Of a stretch of 64,000 nucleotides of DNA, positions 1-8,000 are shown in pieces. This DNA comes from CALCKU01 sp964654665 (lineage in GTDB: Bacteria > Pseudomonadota > Alphaproteobacteria > Caulobacterales > Maricaulaceae): positions 1 to 64,000 of the forward strand of contig CAZZKV010000011.1 of assembly GCA_964654665.1 (NCBI GenBank). Direction: 5' to 3'. Both the position numbers and the translations under genes were made by a program. The notes under the pieces were generated by a model, which was not told the DNA's origin, did not search any database, and was given only the letters and a program-made list of their open reading frames with translations. Position 1 is the first letter of the stretch. Each line of letters begins with the position of its first letter.

Positions 1-1
1 T

Positions 2-1390
2 AAACCAAAGCCAAAGCCAGCCCCGCCGCCCCCGCCGCCGCCGCCCGATCCTAAGCCCGAGCCGGATGCCGTCGTTATTCCGCCTCCGCCCGAAATTTTA
101 ACCCAGGAGAGCCAAGCCCCTGAGCCCGATGATATCGTTATTCCCGAACCTTTGCCGATTCCTCCCCCGCCAGAACCTGTAACATTACCTGAAGTGCAGC
201 CAGAACCCGACGTTGTACCTCAACCAACTGTAGAAATTTTTGAACCCGTTCCGCAGCCTCTACCGCCTGAACCTCTGTTGCCTGACCCTCTACCGCCTGA
301 GCCCTTACCGCCCGAACCTTTGCCACCCGAACCTCAAGTCGAAATTTTTGAACCTCTCCCTGTTCCTGATCCACTGCCTCCTGTATCAGAACCGGAGATT
401 ATTACCGAGCCGATCCGCCCACTTGAACCGGTTTTAGAACCAGACCCTATATTGGAACCGGAACCTTTCGTAACTCCGGATGCCATTGAAACACAGCCCA
501 CTCCCGGTCCTGTAATAGAAGAGGCATTGCCCGATCTGCCCCAAATTGAAGAGTTACCCGCTCTACCTGCCCCCGAACCTATCCCAGAGCCCGTCCCGGA
601 AACGCCGCCCGCGCCGACAATTGAACCAATAGAACCTGAATTAATACCCGAAGATGAGGCCCCTATTATAACAACAGCACCAACCATTCTGGCTTCACCG
701 GAAGCGCCTACAACCAGCGAAGAAGCAGAAAAGGCCATTCCGCAAGAACAAGCCGCGCCTATCGGGAATGATTTTCTGTTTAAAAAACCCGGCGGACAGC
801 GCGGGGTACAGCAACCTGCAACAGGATTGGGAACGCCGGGTACAGGACAACCATCGCCAAGCGCCCCGACGCGCGGCAGTCCATTTGGCGGCGCGACTCG
901 CCGTACATCGCCCGGTTCGGGCGGCTGGACGTTAGCCCCCGGTACAGGCGGGACAGATCTCGGAGAAGGATATAAGGGTCTTGTTCTGGATATCCGCTGC
1001 CGCGAAGCCGGGCGAACCCATGCTGATTGTCCGGAATATTTGCGTAAATATTCTGGCCGCAATGCCTCCAGTTTTGAAACCTTTAGCACCCATGCTCCAA
1101 GCGGAACATCAAGCTCGAGCGGGACCCGGCCGGGCCGAACATATGGCAGTCCCGTTATCGGCGGGGCCGCTGATCCTTGGTCAAGCAGTATTGGCGATAA
1201 CAGCATTAATGGCGGCGGCCCCTCAACAACCGTATTGGACGATGCCGATTTTGGCCGCGAATTCCTAGGAACAGACCTTAACCGGGGGACATCAGGTGGT
1301 CGCGTAAGAGATATTTTCAAAGACCCCGAAGAGCCTTGGGAAAATAAACCGATTTTATTACCCCCACCTGAGCAAAAAGACGGAGAATAG
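2..1390 (+). CDS. Proline-rich envelope protein, 5'-truncated by the window edge
   Basis: The frame is open from base 2, so the gene starts outside the window; the ATG at 152 is internal. The visible 462 residues begin with Lys-Pro and poly-Pro runs, then about 200 residues of Pro-Glu-Pro-Leu repeats, a form typical of stiff periplasm-spanning linkers such as those of TonB. A Gly/Ser/Thr-rich stretch follows. Near the C-terminus is a short ordered patch with two cysteines (LDIRCREAGRTHADCPEYL) that could form a disulfide. No TonB C-terminal domain is present, so energy transduction is not supported. The N-terminus, and any signal or membrane anchor, cannot be seen. It may be a TonB-like or cell-wall-spanning scaffold, but the function is unknown. 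The antisense open frames here are by-products of the Pro-rich codons. Confidence 0.75.
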   Translation, partial: KPKPKPAPPPPPPPPDPKPEPDAVVIPPPPEILTQESQAPEPDDIVIPEPLPIPPPPEPVTLPEVQPEPDVVPQPTVEIFEPVPQPLPPEPLLPDPLPPEPLPPEPLPPEPQVEIFEPLPVPDPLPPVSEPEIITEPIRPLEPVLEPDPILEPEPFVTPDAIETQPTPGPVIEEALPDLPQIEELPALPAPEPIPEPVPETPPAPTIEPIEPELIPEDEAPIITTAPTILASPEAPTTSEEAEKAIPQEQAAPIGNDFLFKKPGGQRGVQQPATGLGTPGTGQPSPSAPTRGSPFGGATRRTSPGSGGWTLAPGTGGTDLGEGYKGLVLDIRCREAGRTHADCPEYLRKYSGRNASSFETFSTHAPSGTSSSSGTRPGRTYGSPVIGGAADPWSSSIGDNSINGGGPSTTVLDDADFGREFLGTDLNRGTSGGRVRDIFKDPEEPWENKPILLPPPEQKDGE

Positions 1391-1429
1391 ATAGGATTGT
1401 CTGTTCAAATCAAAATCGGAAAACAGGTA

Positions 1430-1978
1430 TTATTGTTCATACCCATGACCCGTTTCTACAATCGTTTTAAGCCGGTTAAGAGCGGCGTCCATTTCGCTTT
1501 GAAGCCGTTTTTTTCGTAAATCTCCCGCGATCCGTTGAATATAAGGGAAACCGCCAAGAAATGTTTCCAATTTTATTAATACAGTTGTCCCCTCGCCAGA
1601 GGGGCTTAAGGCAAAGGTAACAGCCCCCTCTCGGCCAGCCAAACTCAACGCTGCCTGAACAAATTCAGACGGCTGACTCTCAACAATTTCGATGGATCCA
1701 AAGCCTGAGCGGCCAGAGCCCCCGCGCCATGCCGCACGTTGGCCTGTACCTTGTGTTGCTCCGCCGTAAACCCAATCAGCATCCGCATTATTAATATGCA
1801 TAGGCGACCAATGTTTGTAACGCTGCAAGTTATTAAGATATAAAAAAATATCTTCTTCAAATGCGTCTATATTTGTAGCCCGTTCAACATTTTGCACGGC
1901 GGGTCTCGACAACCCAATCAAGCATAATATGGCAAATATACCAATGATCATGAAAAATAATCGAAATATCCACTTCAT
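1430..1978 (-). CDS. SRPBCC (START-like) family protein with N-terminal membrane anchor
   Basis: The 182-residue product has one N-terminal hydrophobic segment (about residues 5-25). The rest has the layout of a polyketide-cyclase/START-like fold: a first strand carrying the word VERATNID, a helix with NNLQRYKHWSPM, a Gly-rich middle, and a late VTFALSPSGEGTTVLIKLE strand pair. Many bacterial members of this family read like this and have unknown ligands. The protein is probably tethered to the inner membrane with the binding fold in the periplasm. The gene converges on the upstream proline-rich gene with 39 bases between them. Family assignment is by recognition of sequence pattern; no ligand can be named. 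Confidence 0.8.
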   Translation of the reverse strand: MKWIFRLFFMIIGIFAILCLIGLSRPAVQNVERATNIDAFEEDIFLYLNNLQRYKHWSPMHINNADADWVYGGATQGTGQRAAWRGGSGRSGFGSIEIVESQPSEFVQAALSLAGREGAVTFALSPSGEGTTVLIKLETFLGGFPYIQRIAGDLRKKRLQSEMDAALNRLKTIVETGHGYEQ

Positions 1979-2161
1979 TGATCAGCCCCAGCATATAGTT
2001 TTGAACATCTTCCCTAACGTTTGAAGCTATGCGGCGCAAGTATCCCTGCCCTTACACTGCGGAAAGCACCAACCGGACGTTCCCTTTTGCTTCCATATCG
2101 GTTAGCGTTTCATACAGCGACAACAGAACACAGTATAACACTCAAAGTGGCAGGGTCACAT

Positions 2162-3667
2162 ATGGATCAAATATTAAACGCACTTGCAAGCACAGCCGTG
2201 CGCGGGCTGAATATATTAGGGTCGCTTTTTTTATTTGCTATTGGCCTTATTTTCGCGCTCATATGTATTCTTTTTATTATCGACATAACCCAAACAAAAG
2301 ATGCCGTTCGGCGGAATTATCCGGTCATTGGACGATTTCGCGGCCTATTCTCGAAACTTGGTGAATTTTTTAGACAATATTTCTTTGCCATGGACCGCGA
2401 AGAAATGCCCTTTAATCGCGCAGAACGGGATTGGATCAATACCGTATCTAGCACCGGGACCGAAACCCTACCGTTTGGATCCACTCGCTCGCTCACGCCC
2501 GGCGTTGCTATTTTCGCCAATGGCCTCTTCCCAAAACTCGAAGGCGAACATAGCCCCAAGGAAGCTTTAGTCATCGGACCAGACAGTCCCAACCCATATG
2601 AACCGAATAGTTTTTTCAATATTTCGGCTATGAGTTACGGCTCGCTCTCCAAACCGGCAGTCGAGGCGCTTTCCCATGGAGCCTCTATGGCAGGCTGTTG
2701 GCTAAATACTGGTGAAGGCGGAATCTCACCATACCATCTTGAAGGGGAGTGCGATATAGTCTTTCAACTCGGTACAGGAAAGTTTGGTGCCCGCAATGAT
2801 GATATGACATTAGATGCCGATAAATTATCAAAAATTTGCGAAAATCCTCATGTTAAAATGGTCGAAATTAAACTCTCTCAAGGTGCGAAGCCCGGAAAAG
2901 GTGGTATATTACCGGCTGAAAAAGTCACAGCAGAAATTGCCGCCATACGCGGCATTCCTGTGGGAAAAGCGGCTATTTCGCCAAACCGTCATGTTGAGGC
3001 GAGTACCCCTGACGAATTATTAGACTTAATAGCCGCGGTGCGCACCGCATCACAACGACCCGTTGGCATTAAGCTTGTCATCGGAAATATGGCTCCGATC
3101 AAAGCATTAATTACTGCTATCAATACACGCGGCGCGGCCTCTGCCCCCGATTATATGACCCTTGACGGCGGAGATGGCGGGACAGGCGCTGCCCCTATGC
3201 CGCTAATGGACAATATGGGCCTGACAATCCGCGAGAGTCTGCCCGCAATGGATGATCTTCTCCGCGAGGCTGGGTTGCGCGACCGCATTCGTATAATTGC
3301 CAGCGGCAAGTTGATCACACCAGCCGAAGTGGCCTGGGCGTTTTGTGCCGGTGCCGATTTTGTCAATTCGGGCCGTGGGTTTATGTTTGCACTAGGTTGT
3401 ATCCAAGCGCTCAAATGTAACGAAAATACCTGCCCGACAGGCATCACCACCCATGACAAGCGCTTGCAACGCGGTTTAGATCCGACAAACAAAGCGGTTC
3501 GTGTGATGAATTATTGTAAAAATATGCGTAAAGAAGTGGAGATGATCGCCCATAGTTGCGGCGTTGATCATCCGCGTGATTTAACCCGAGATCATGTTAT
3601 GATTGTTCAAGCCAGCGGACGGTCAAAACCCTTCTCGCAAGTGTGGGACCGGAGCCGGTATCTTTAA
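2162..3667 (+). CDS. FMN-binding glutamate synthase family protein
   Basis: The 501-residue product resembles the central and FMN domains of glutamate synthase (GltB), without the glutaminase domain. Visible hallmarks are SYGSLSKPAVEALSHGA near residue 160, the LSQGAKPGKGG loop, the flavin-site LDGGDGGTGAAP, and the cysteine cluster GCIQALKCNENTCPTGI near residues 412-423 that binds 3Fe-4S in the family. Residues 12-40 form a membrane segment, as in the short membrane-anchored branch of the family. The frame stays open back to 2021, but the ATG at 2162 gives the expected start just before the membrane helix, so it is preferred. The physiological reaction of this branch is not established; a redox enzyme acting on glutamate or a related amine is an inference. 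Confidence 0.85.
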   Translation: MDQILNALASTAVRGLNILGSLFLFAIGLIFALICILFIIDITQTKDAVRRNYPVIGRFRGLFSKLGEFFRQYFFAMDREEMPFNRAERDWINTVSSTGTETLPFGSTRSLTPGVAIFANGLFPKLEGEHSPKEALVIGPDSPNPYEPNSFFNISAMSYGSLSKPAVEALSHGASMAGCWLNTGEGGISPYHLEGECDIVFQLGTGKFGARNDDMTLDADKLSKICENPHVKMVEIKLSQGAKPGKGGILPAEKVTAEIAAIRGIPVGKAAISPNRHVEASTPDELLDLIAAVRTASQRPVGIKLVIGNMAPIKALITAINTRGAASAPDYMTLDGGDGGTGAAPMPLMDNMGLTIRESLPAMDDLLREAGLRDRIRIIASGKLITPAEVAWAFCAGADFVNSGRGFMFALGCIQALKCNENTCPTGITTHDKRLQRGLDPTNKAVRVMNYCKNMRKEVEMIAHSCGVDHPRDLTRDHVMIVQASGRSKPFSQVWDRSRYL

Positions 3668-3679
3668 CAAGGCACGAAT

Positions 3680-5023
3680 TTATTTAACCAGTTTCGCACC
3701 TTCATCTGAACGCGGTTGCAGCGGCGGCAAACCGGCTGCCACATGATCTACCTGCACATTCATATTCGTCTTACCCGCAAATTTTACGCGAAAGGCAATT
3801 AAAGACATGGCCGGAGATTGCGAGGCAATATTATTATTACTATCAAATATCAATTCATGATTAGGAAAATAGGCTGTCCCTATAATATTAAGACCGCCGC
3901 CAGATCGTATTTCACTGGTCGCAATCGCCTTTTTGGGCGGCATCTTTACTCTGCCCCCCATATTTCGATAGTTTTGCCAGAATACAAGCCCTGCCGTTTC
4001 GCCGGTTACAGGGGCTTTGAAACTCACCTCGGCACCATCTTCAATTAAAAGGCGACTACGCCGCCCTAGTAAAATAAACGTAACACCATCGCCTTTAACA
4101 GCAGCATTATGGGTGAACTCCAAATCCCCCCAAATGTGATAAACACCGGGTTCAAATTCAACATTGGCCCCCGATACAACAAGGCCGCGGCAAAATTTCC
4201 CCGGTGAAAGTGTTGCAAAAGATGGAATAATTGTCTCGCCATCACTGTTGGCAGGCAGGTCTGATTCTATAAATGATTGGGCCTGTCCCACGCCATTATT
4301 CCCTCTGACAACAACTTGACGGCGGCTATCGCATTCTCTCTTGGGTTCAGGAACAACCCAATCTTTATAAGGATCCTCTATGGCTGTGCAGAGCGAATTC
4401 AAAGGTGGTGTTAAACGCCCCATTCCGCCGCCGACAGAGCAAAAAGACTTTGCAACAGGCGAGGACATTGTCTGCGCATATAGTGCATTTGAATGTGACG
4501 AATTAGCCTGAACACTACAGCTCGGGGCCGAAAATTTTACATCATCCAAAAACATGATGCTTTTCTCTCCTGACGGATCCAGCGCAAGAACACATACAGT
4601 TTCAGAATGTGTGATCGCAGCCATGGCATTAAACTTGATATTCACCTTATCTTGATTAACCATCCCGCCCAATAGCGAGGGCGATTGCGCCTCCACCATA
4701 ATATCAACTATGCCCGTACGAACCTTTACGGCTATCTGGCGCTGTACGTAATCAAACCCTGTAAAATTCTTATCAAATGCCATTTTTGCATAATTTTCAC
4801 GCTCAATATCGGACATTTCTCCCGCTAAAACAGCGGCCAAGGCTGCTGAGTCAGCCGCGGCAGATATCGCCGACTTAATCCGAATGGAATTGCCCATATC
4901 TATGGCCGCACCAAGACCAATAAGTAACGGCAGCCCTAATAATGCCGTTGTTACAGCAAAATGTCCTCGTCTATCACCAACGAAGTCATAAGGTAACTTA
5001 CCCAATATCCCGAATTTATACAT
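3680..5023 (-). CDS. TadE/TadG-like (Flp pilus-type) protein
   Basis: The 447-residue product opens with the TadG signature: a short basic N-terminus (GDRRGHFAV), one hydrophobic helix (TTALLGLPLLIGLGAAIDM), then an Ala-rich amphipathic stretch around AISAAADSAALAA. The remainder is extracytoplasmic, with several cysteines and a beta-rich region near residues 260-340. The von Willebrand A domain of long TadG proteins is not evident, so this is the short form. TadG-like proteins act as pilus-associated or surface minor components of Tad secretion systems. No other tad/cpa genes are visible in the window, so a role in Tad piliation is not supported by context. It converges on the glutamate-synthase-family gene with 12 bases between stops. 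Confidence 0.8.
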   Translation of the reverse strand: MYKFGILGKLPYDFVGDRRGHFAVTTALLGLPLLIGLGAAIDMGNSIRIKSAISAAADSAALAAVLAGEMSDIERENYAKMAFDKNFTGFDYVQRQIAVKVRTGIVDIMVEAQSPSLLGGMVNQDKVNIKFNAMAAITHSETVCVLALDPSGEKSIMFLDDVKFSAPSCSVQANSSHSNALYAQTMSSPVAKSFCSVGGGMGRLTPPLNSLCTAIEDPYKDWVVPEPKRECDSRRQVVVRGNNGVGQAQSFIESDLPANSDGETIIPSFATLSPGKFCRGLVVSGANVEFEPGVYHIWGDLEFTHNAAVKGDGVTFILLGRRSRLLIEDGAEVSFKAPVTGETAGLVFWQNYRNMGGRVKMPPKKAIATSEIRSGGGLNIIGTAYFPNHELIFDSNNNIASQSPAMSLIAFRVKFAGKTNMNVQVDHVAAGLPPLQPRSDEGAKLVK

Positions 5024-5176
5024 AAGAGGTCCGTTTTCATCTTCTTATGAGTATGGTTTCACCGAACCAAAACCATAGGTTTTAAATGATTAAACAGACT
5101 GTAAAATAGATCGTTACTAAACCGTAACCGTCTATAATTTGTATTTATGGTTAACGAAATGGCTATTGAAAGCGTT

Positions 5177-5557
5177 TTAGGTTTGACCTTTGATTTTTTT
5201 AATGGTCTGGCGATATTCCCACCGCTGAATTTCAATTATGGTGCGCGAAATACGAAATTCAATATTTTGCACAGCAACTTCTCGCCCGCCCGGTCGCTTG
5301 CCCTCTCCCACTAATGTTTCAGCCCGTTCGCAAGCTATCGCCAAACGAATAGCCCCCACGGCGCGAGCTGTTCCTTTTAAGGAATGGGTTACAGCGGCCC
5401 AAATATCATCCTCGGCCTCAACGGTTAGCGATTTCCCCCACATATCAACTTGGTTTTTAAACAAACCAAAAACTTCGGCCGTTAAAGCCGCATCTCCGCC
5501 CACATATTGATTAAGGTGGTCAAAATCGATTTCAGAATCAGAATCAGAATAGCTCAT
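5177..5557 (-). CDS. Hpt (histidine phosphotransfer) domain protein
   Basis: The 126-residue single-domain protein carries the Hpt phosphorylation motif THSLKGTARAVGA, with the receiving histidine at residue 58. The fold is all-helical by pattern. Hpt proteins relay phosphoryl groups between hybrid histidine kinases and response regulators in the cytoplasm. No kinase or regulator is adjacent, so its partners are unknown; in alphaproteobacteria free-standing Hpt proteins often serve cell-cycle phosphorelays, but this one does not look like ChpT. The N-terminus is acidic. An AGGG sequence lies just upstream of the ATG at 5557. Confidence 0.85.
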   Translation of the reverse strand: MSYSDSDSEIDFDHLNQYVGGDAALTAEVFGLFKNQVDMWGKSLTVEAEDDIWAAVTHSLKGTARAVGAIRLAIACERAETLVGEGKRPGGREVAVQNIEFRISRTIIEIQRWEYRQTIKKIKGQT

Positions 5558-5659
5558 TCACCCTCTATGACCGGATTAACAGAATATGAACAGAAGTTTC
5601 AGCATGGCTTCAGACGAGATTGTTTAAGCAGAGGATGTCGCTAACCAAAGGAGACTATT

Positions 5660-6298
5660 ATGACTGTATCAAATCTAACAAAATCCTTCTTGGTAGCGGG
5701 TGCTTTGACCCTGTTTACGGTTCCTGCTGCTCTTGCTGCGCCTGCCAGTTCAGGCAAAGCAAAATTCTCAAAAAAAGCTGAATTCACGCGAATCGCGGAC
5801 AATCGTGACATTCGAAACACGCACCGCTCATTTTCCCGCAGAGCTGATGGCCGGCGCGGTGATCGTCATCGCGGTGATCGTCAGCGCAATAATCGGTTTC
5901 GTAACAATCGGTTTCGTAATCGGGGCTATAGTTACAACCGGAACTATCGTCCTTACCGGAGCGTCCATTATAACCGTGGCTATAACAACCGCTACAACAA
6001 TGGCTATATCAATGGACGCGGCTATCGTACCCCTTACCGGAGCAATCTCGGCATTAGCTTTCATCTCGGTACACCGGGTTACTCGCGGTATCGCTGGGCT
6101 CGCAACGCCAACGCCTTTTATACGCCCGCATATGGTAGTTATAAAACATATTCTGGAGCCACAACTTGCCGGCGCGTAACTCGCGAAGCCTATCACCACG
6201 GACACCGTGAACTGGTCAGTGTGAAGGAGTGTTCTAACCCTTGGAGTGGAACCTATATCGTCCAAGGCTCGGAACGGGTTATTAACTGCCGTTATTAA
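5660..6298 (+). CDS. Secreted Arg/Asn/Tyr-rich protein of unknown function
   Basis: A strong ribosome binding site (AAGGAG) precedes the ATG. Residues 1-26 are a clear Sec signal peptide ending in LAA-AP. The mature protein is very basic: a middle region of Arg, Asn, Gly and Tyr repeats (for example RGDRHRGDRQRNNRFRNNRF) is followed by a more ordered C-terminal region of about 50 residues. That region has two spaced cysteines, the words CRRVTREAYHHGHRELVSV and CSNPWSGTYIVQGSE, and a third cysteine near the end. Similar C-terminal tails occur in small alphaproteobacterial periplasmic proteins. Two other frames are open over the same bases because of the repetitive composition; the signal peptide and ribosome site select this one. 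A terminator follows directly. Confidence 0.8.
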   Translation: MTVSNLTKSFLVAGALTLFTVPAALAAPASSGKAKFSKKAEFTRIADNRDIRNTHRSFSRRADGRRGDRHRGDRQRNNRFRNNRFRNRGYSYNRNYRPYRSVHYNRGYNNRYNNGYINGRGYRTPYRSNLGISFHLGTPGYSRYRWARNANAFYTPAYGSYKTYSGATTCRRVTREAYHHGHRELVSVKECSNPWSGTYIVQGSERVINCRY

Positions 6299-6322
6299 TC
6301 GCTCTCTATATATATCAGAATC

Positions 6323-6352
6323 AAAGGCCGCCTATTAACTGTGCGGCCTTTT
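6323..6352 (+). terminator. Rho-independent terminator after the secreted basic protein
   Basis: A 9-bp perfect stem AAAGGCCGC/GCGGCCTTT with an 11-base loop is followed by a T-rich run. It sits 25 bases after the stop at 6298. Confidence 0.85.
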
Positions 6353-6416
6353 TATATTTGTATAATGCCTCAAACGCTCTTAGTTTATTTTCGGAATTTA
6401 CAAAAAGAAGATCATT

Positions 6417-7607
6417 ATGAGCCAATACCACCTTTTCCAACAACAAACTCAAATTGGTGAATCGCGTTGGTGGAGCTGGTGTATTGCTTTTTGGTTTTCT
6501 TTACTTGCCTGGTTTATTTTATCTGGCATTTTACTCTCACCCCTCTCTGCAATCGCCTATGAAATTGACCCTGAAATTGCGCGGCAACTCGAATCCTCCC
6601 AAATTGGCCTGCTAACGGGTGAGGATCAACATCGCGTCGCTCTGTTGATGTTAGGCGTGATGGTATCAACTGTGCTCGTTGGGCTTTTCTGGATTTTAAA
6701 TCGTGCCTTCAAAGGCCGAACCCGCGTTGTTTTTGGTTATCTCACAGGGATCTCCCTGATTGCCAATATATGGACTGCCGGTTCCGCAGCCCCCATATTA
6801 ATGAGCAACAGCGCTGAAACCAACACTTTAACAAATATTATCATGGCACAAAGCCCGTTGATTTATCTTTTGATGTTGCTCACATTCCCCGCTTTTCTTA
6901 TCGGCCTCTATATGGTGCAAAGCTTTATTCATCACAGGCCTATTTTGTGGTTACATACGGCTGCGAAAAAATTCCGGTGGCGGCGCGCCTTTTATGCTTT
7001 TGCCGTTATGGCCACTCTAGCAGGCGCTCTTGTCTTATTACAGCATGTGACAGGTATCAGCCGTGCAGAATTTGTATTTGATCCATCCAAGTTTTTTATC
7101 TTTGCTATTATTTCCCTCATTTTTATCCCCATACAGTCAGCAACAGAAGAAATTGTATTTCGAGGGTATTTAAATCAAGCTTTTGGTCACTTCATCAAAA
7201 GCCCGTGGATTGTCTTCATCATTACCAGCCTGATGTTTGCAGCGATGCATCTCGCCAATCCCGAGGCCAAGGAAGGCGCAAAGAACGGATTATTCCTTTT
7301 AACCATGAGCAGCTATTTTGTCTTTGGATTTATTGCCTGTCTTTTGGTCTGGATGGACGGCGGATTGGAAAGCGCCATTGGCATGCATGCCGGCAATAAT
7401 GTTTTTGCCGCTGTCTTAGTCAATTACCAAAATTCCGCTTTGCCAACTCCACCTATTTTCGAGGTTGGATTAAATCCCGCCATTGACGTACCTCTAGGCA
7501 TTGCCGCTATGATTTTGATGGCGGTTATCATGTGGAAAACACGGCTTATTACAGAACCGCGTGATCTCCCGGTCTCGACAAACGATAGCCTTAAAAGTTT
7601 TAACTGA
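6417..7607 (+). CDS. CPBP family intramembrane glutamic endopeptidase (Abi/CAAX protease-like)
   Basis: The 396-residue polytopic membrane protein has about eight hydrophobic segments. The C-terminal half holds the family motifs in order: EE-x3-R in TEEIVFRGYL (glutamates near residue 244), the FAAMHLAN histidine motif, and the IGMHAGNNVF motif with the third-helix histidine and asparagine. These residues form the catalytic site of Rce1-type glutamic proteases. The N-terminal 170 residues add extra membrane helices, as is common in this family. Substrate is unknown; members process prenylated proteins, bacteriocins or signal proteins. The gene stands alone behind a terminator and converges on the next small gene. 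Confidence 0.85.
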   Translation: MSQYHLFQQQTQIGESRWWSWCIAFWFSLLAWFILSGILLSPLSAIAYEIDPEIARQLESSQIGLLTGEDQHRVALLMLGVMVSTVLVGLFWILNRAFKGRTRVVFGYLTGISLIANIWTAGSAAPILMSNSAETNTLTNIIMAQSPLIYLLMLLTFPAFLIGLYMVQSFIHHRPILWLHTAAKKFRWRRAFYAFAVMATLAGALVLLQHVTGISRAEFVFDPSKFFIFAIISLIFIPIQSATEEIVFRGYLNQAFGHFIKSPWIVFIITSLMFAAMHLANPEAKEGAKNGLFLLTMSSYFVFGFIACLLVWMDGGLESAIGMHAGNNVFAAVLVNYQNSALPTPPIFEVGLNPAIDVPLGIAAMILMAVIMWKTRLITEPRDLPVSTNDSLKSFN

Positions 7608-7626
7608 TACAAATACCGCTCAGACC

Positions 7627-7884
7627 TTAAATAACCGATCGACCCTTTTCAGTTAAGCGGCATACCAGCCAATCCGGCTTAAGCGGATTGGCAAACCAAG
7701 GTTCTGCATACCCTTTTTTGATACAACTGCGTATAATTTTCGAGTTAATTTCCTGACCATTATGATCAAAAAGGGGGAGTTTCCCTCCGGGTTGTTGCCC
7801 CCCCAAACGCAGGTAATCTCGTTCCTGCACGCTCAGAGCAACGCGCGCTCTCAATTGCTCGCTCATAGCCAGCCCCATTTTCAT
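7627..7884 (-). CDS. Small conserved hypothetical protein
   Basis: The 85-residue product reads like a compact winged-helix-sized domain: a helix with VQERDYLRLGGQQPGGKLPLFD, then IIRSCIKKGYAEPWFANP, then a short LVCRLTEKGR strand-turn resembling the wing of MarR-like folds. The Gly-Lys-Leu-Pro-Leu-Phe word and the Cys in the middle look conserved rather than random. A GGTG-type ribosome site precedes the starts at 7884 and 7878. It is divergent from the large coiled-coil gene, sharing 116 bases of upstream DNA. No function is claimed; DNA binding is only a shape-based guess. Confidence 0.6.
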   Translation of the reverse strand: MKMGLAMSEQLRARVALSVQERDYLRLGGQQPGGKLPLFDHNGQEINSKIIRSCIKKGYAEPWFANPLKPDWLVCRLTEKGRSVI

Positions 7885-8000
7885 TTCACCTTTAACGATG
7901 TAAAAACCAATATTGCGGCTTTCCCCGTCTTAAAATGCACCTTATGTTAAACTTGCGAAAATACGGTTAATAAACGAAAAAAGAAAAAGGCGGTCCCTAC

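Noticed and set aside
334..1320. Long antisense open frame opposite the proline-rich gene
   Set aside because: Its Gly/Ser-rich translation is the mirror of Pro/Glu codons, there is no ribosome site, and the + strand frame runs through from the window edge.
5733..6265. Alternative frames on both strands over the Arg-rich gene
   Set aside because: They lack a signal peptide and ribosome site; the 5660 frame has both.
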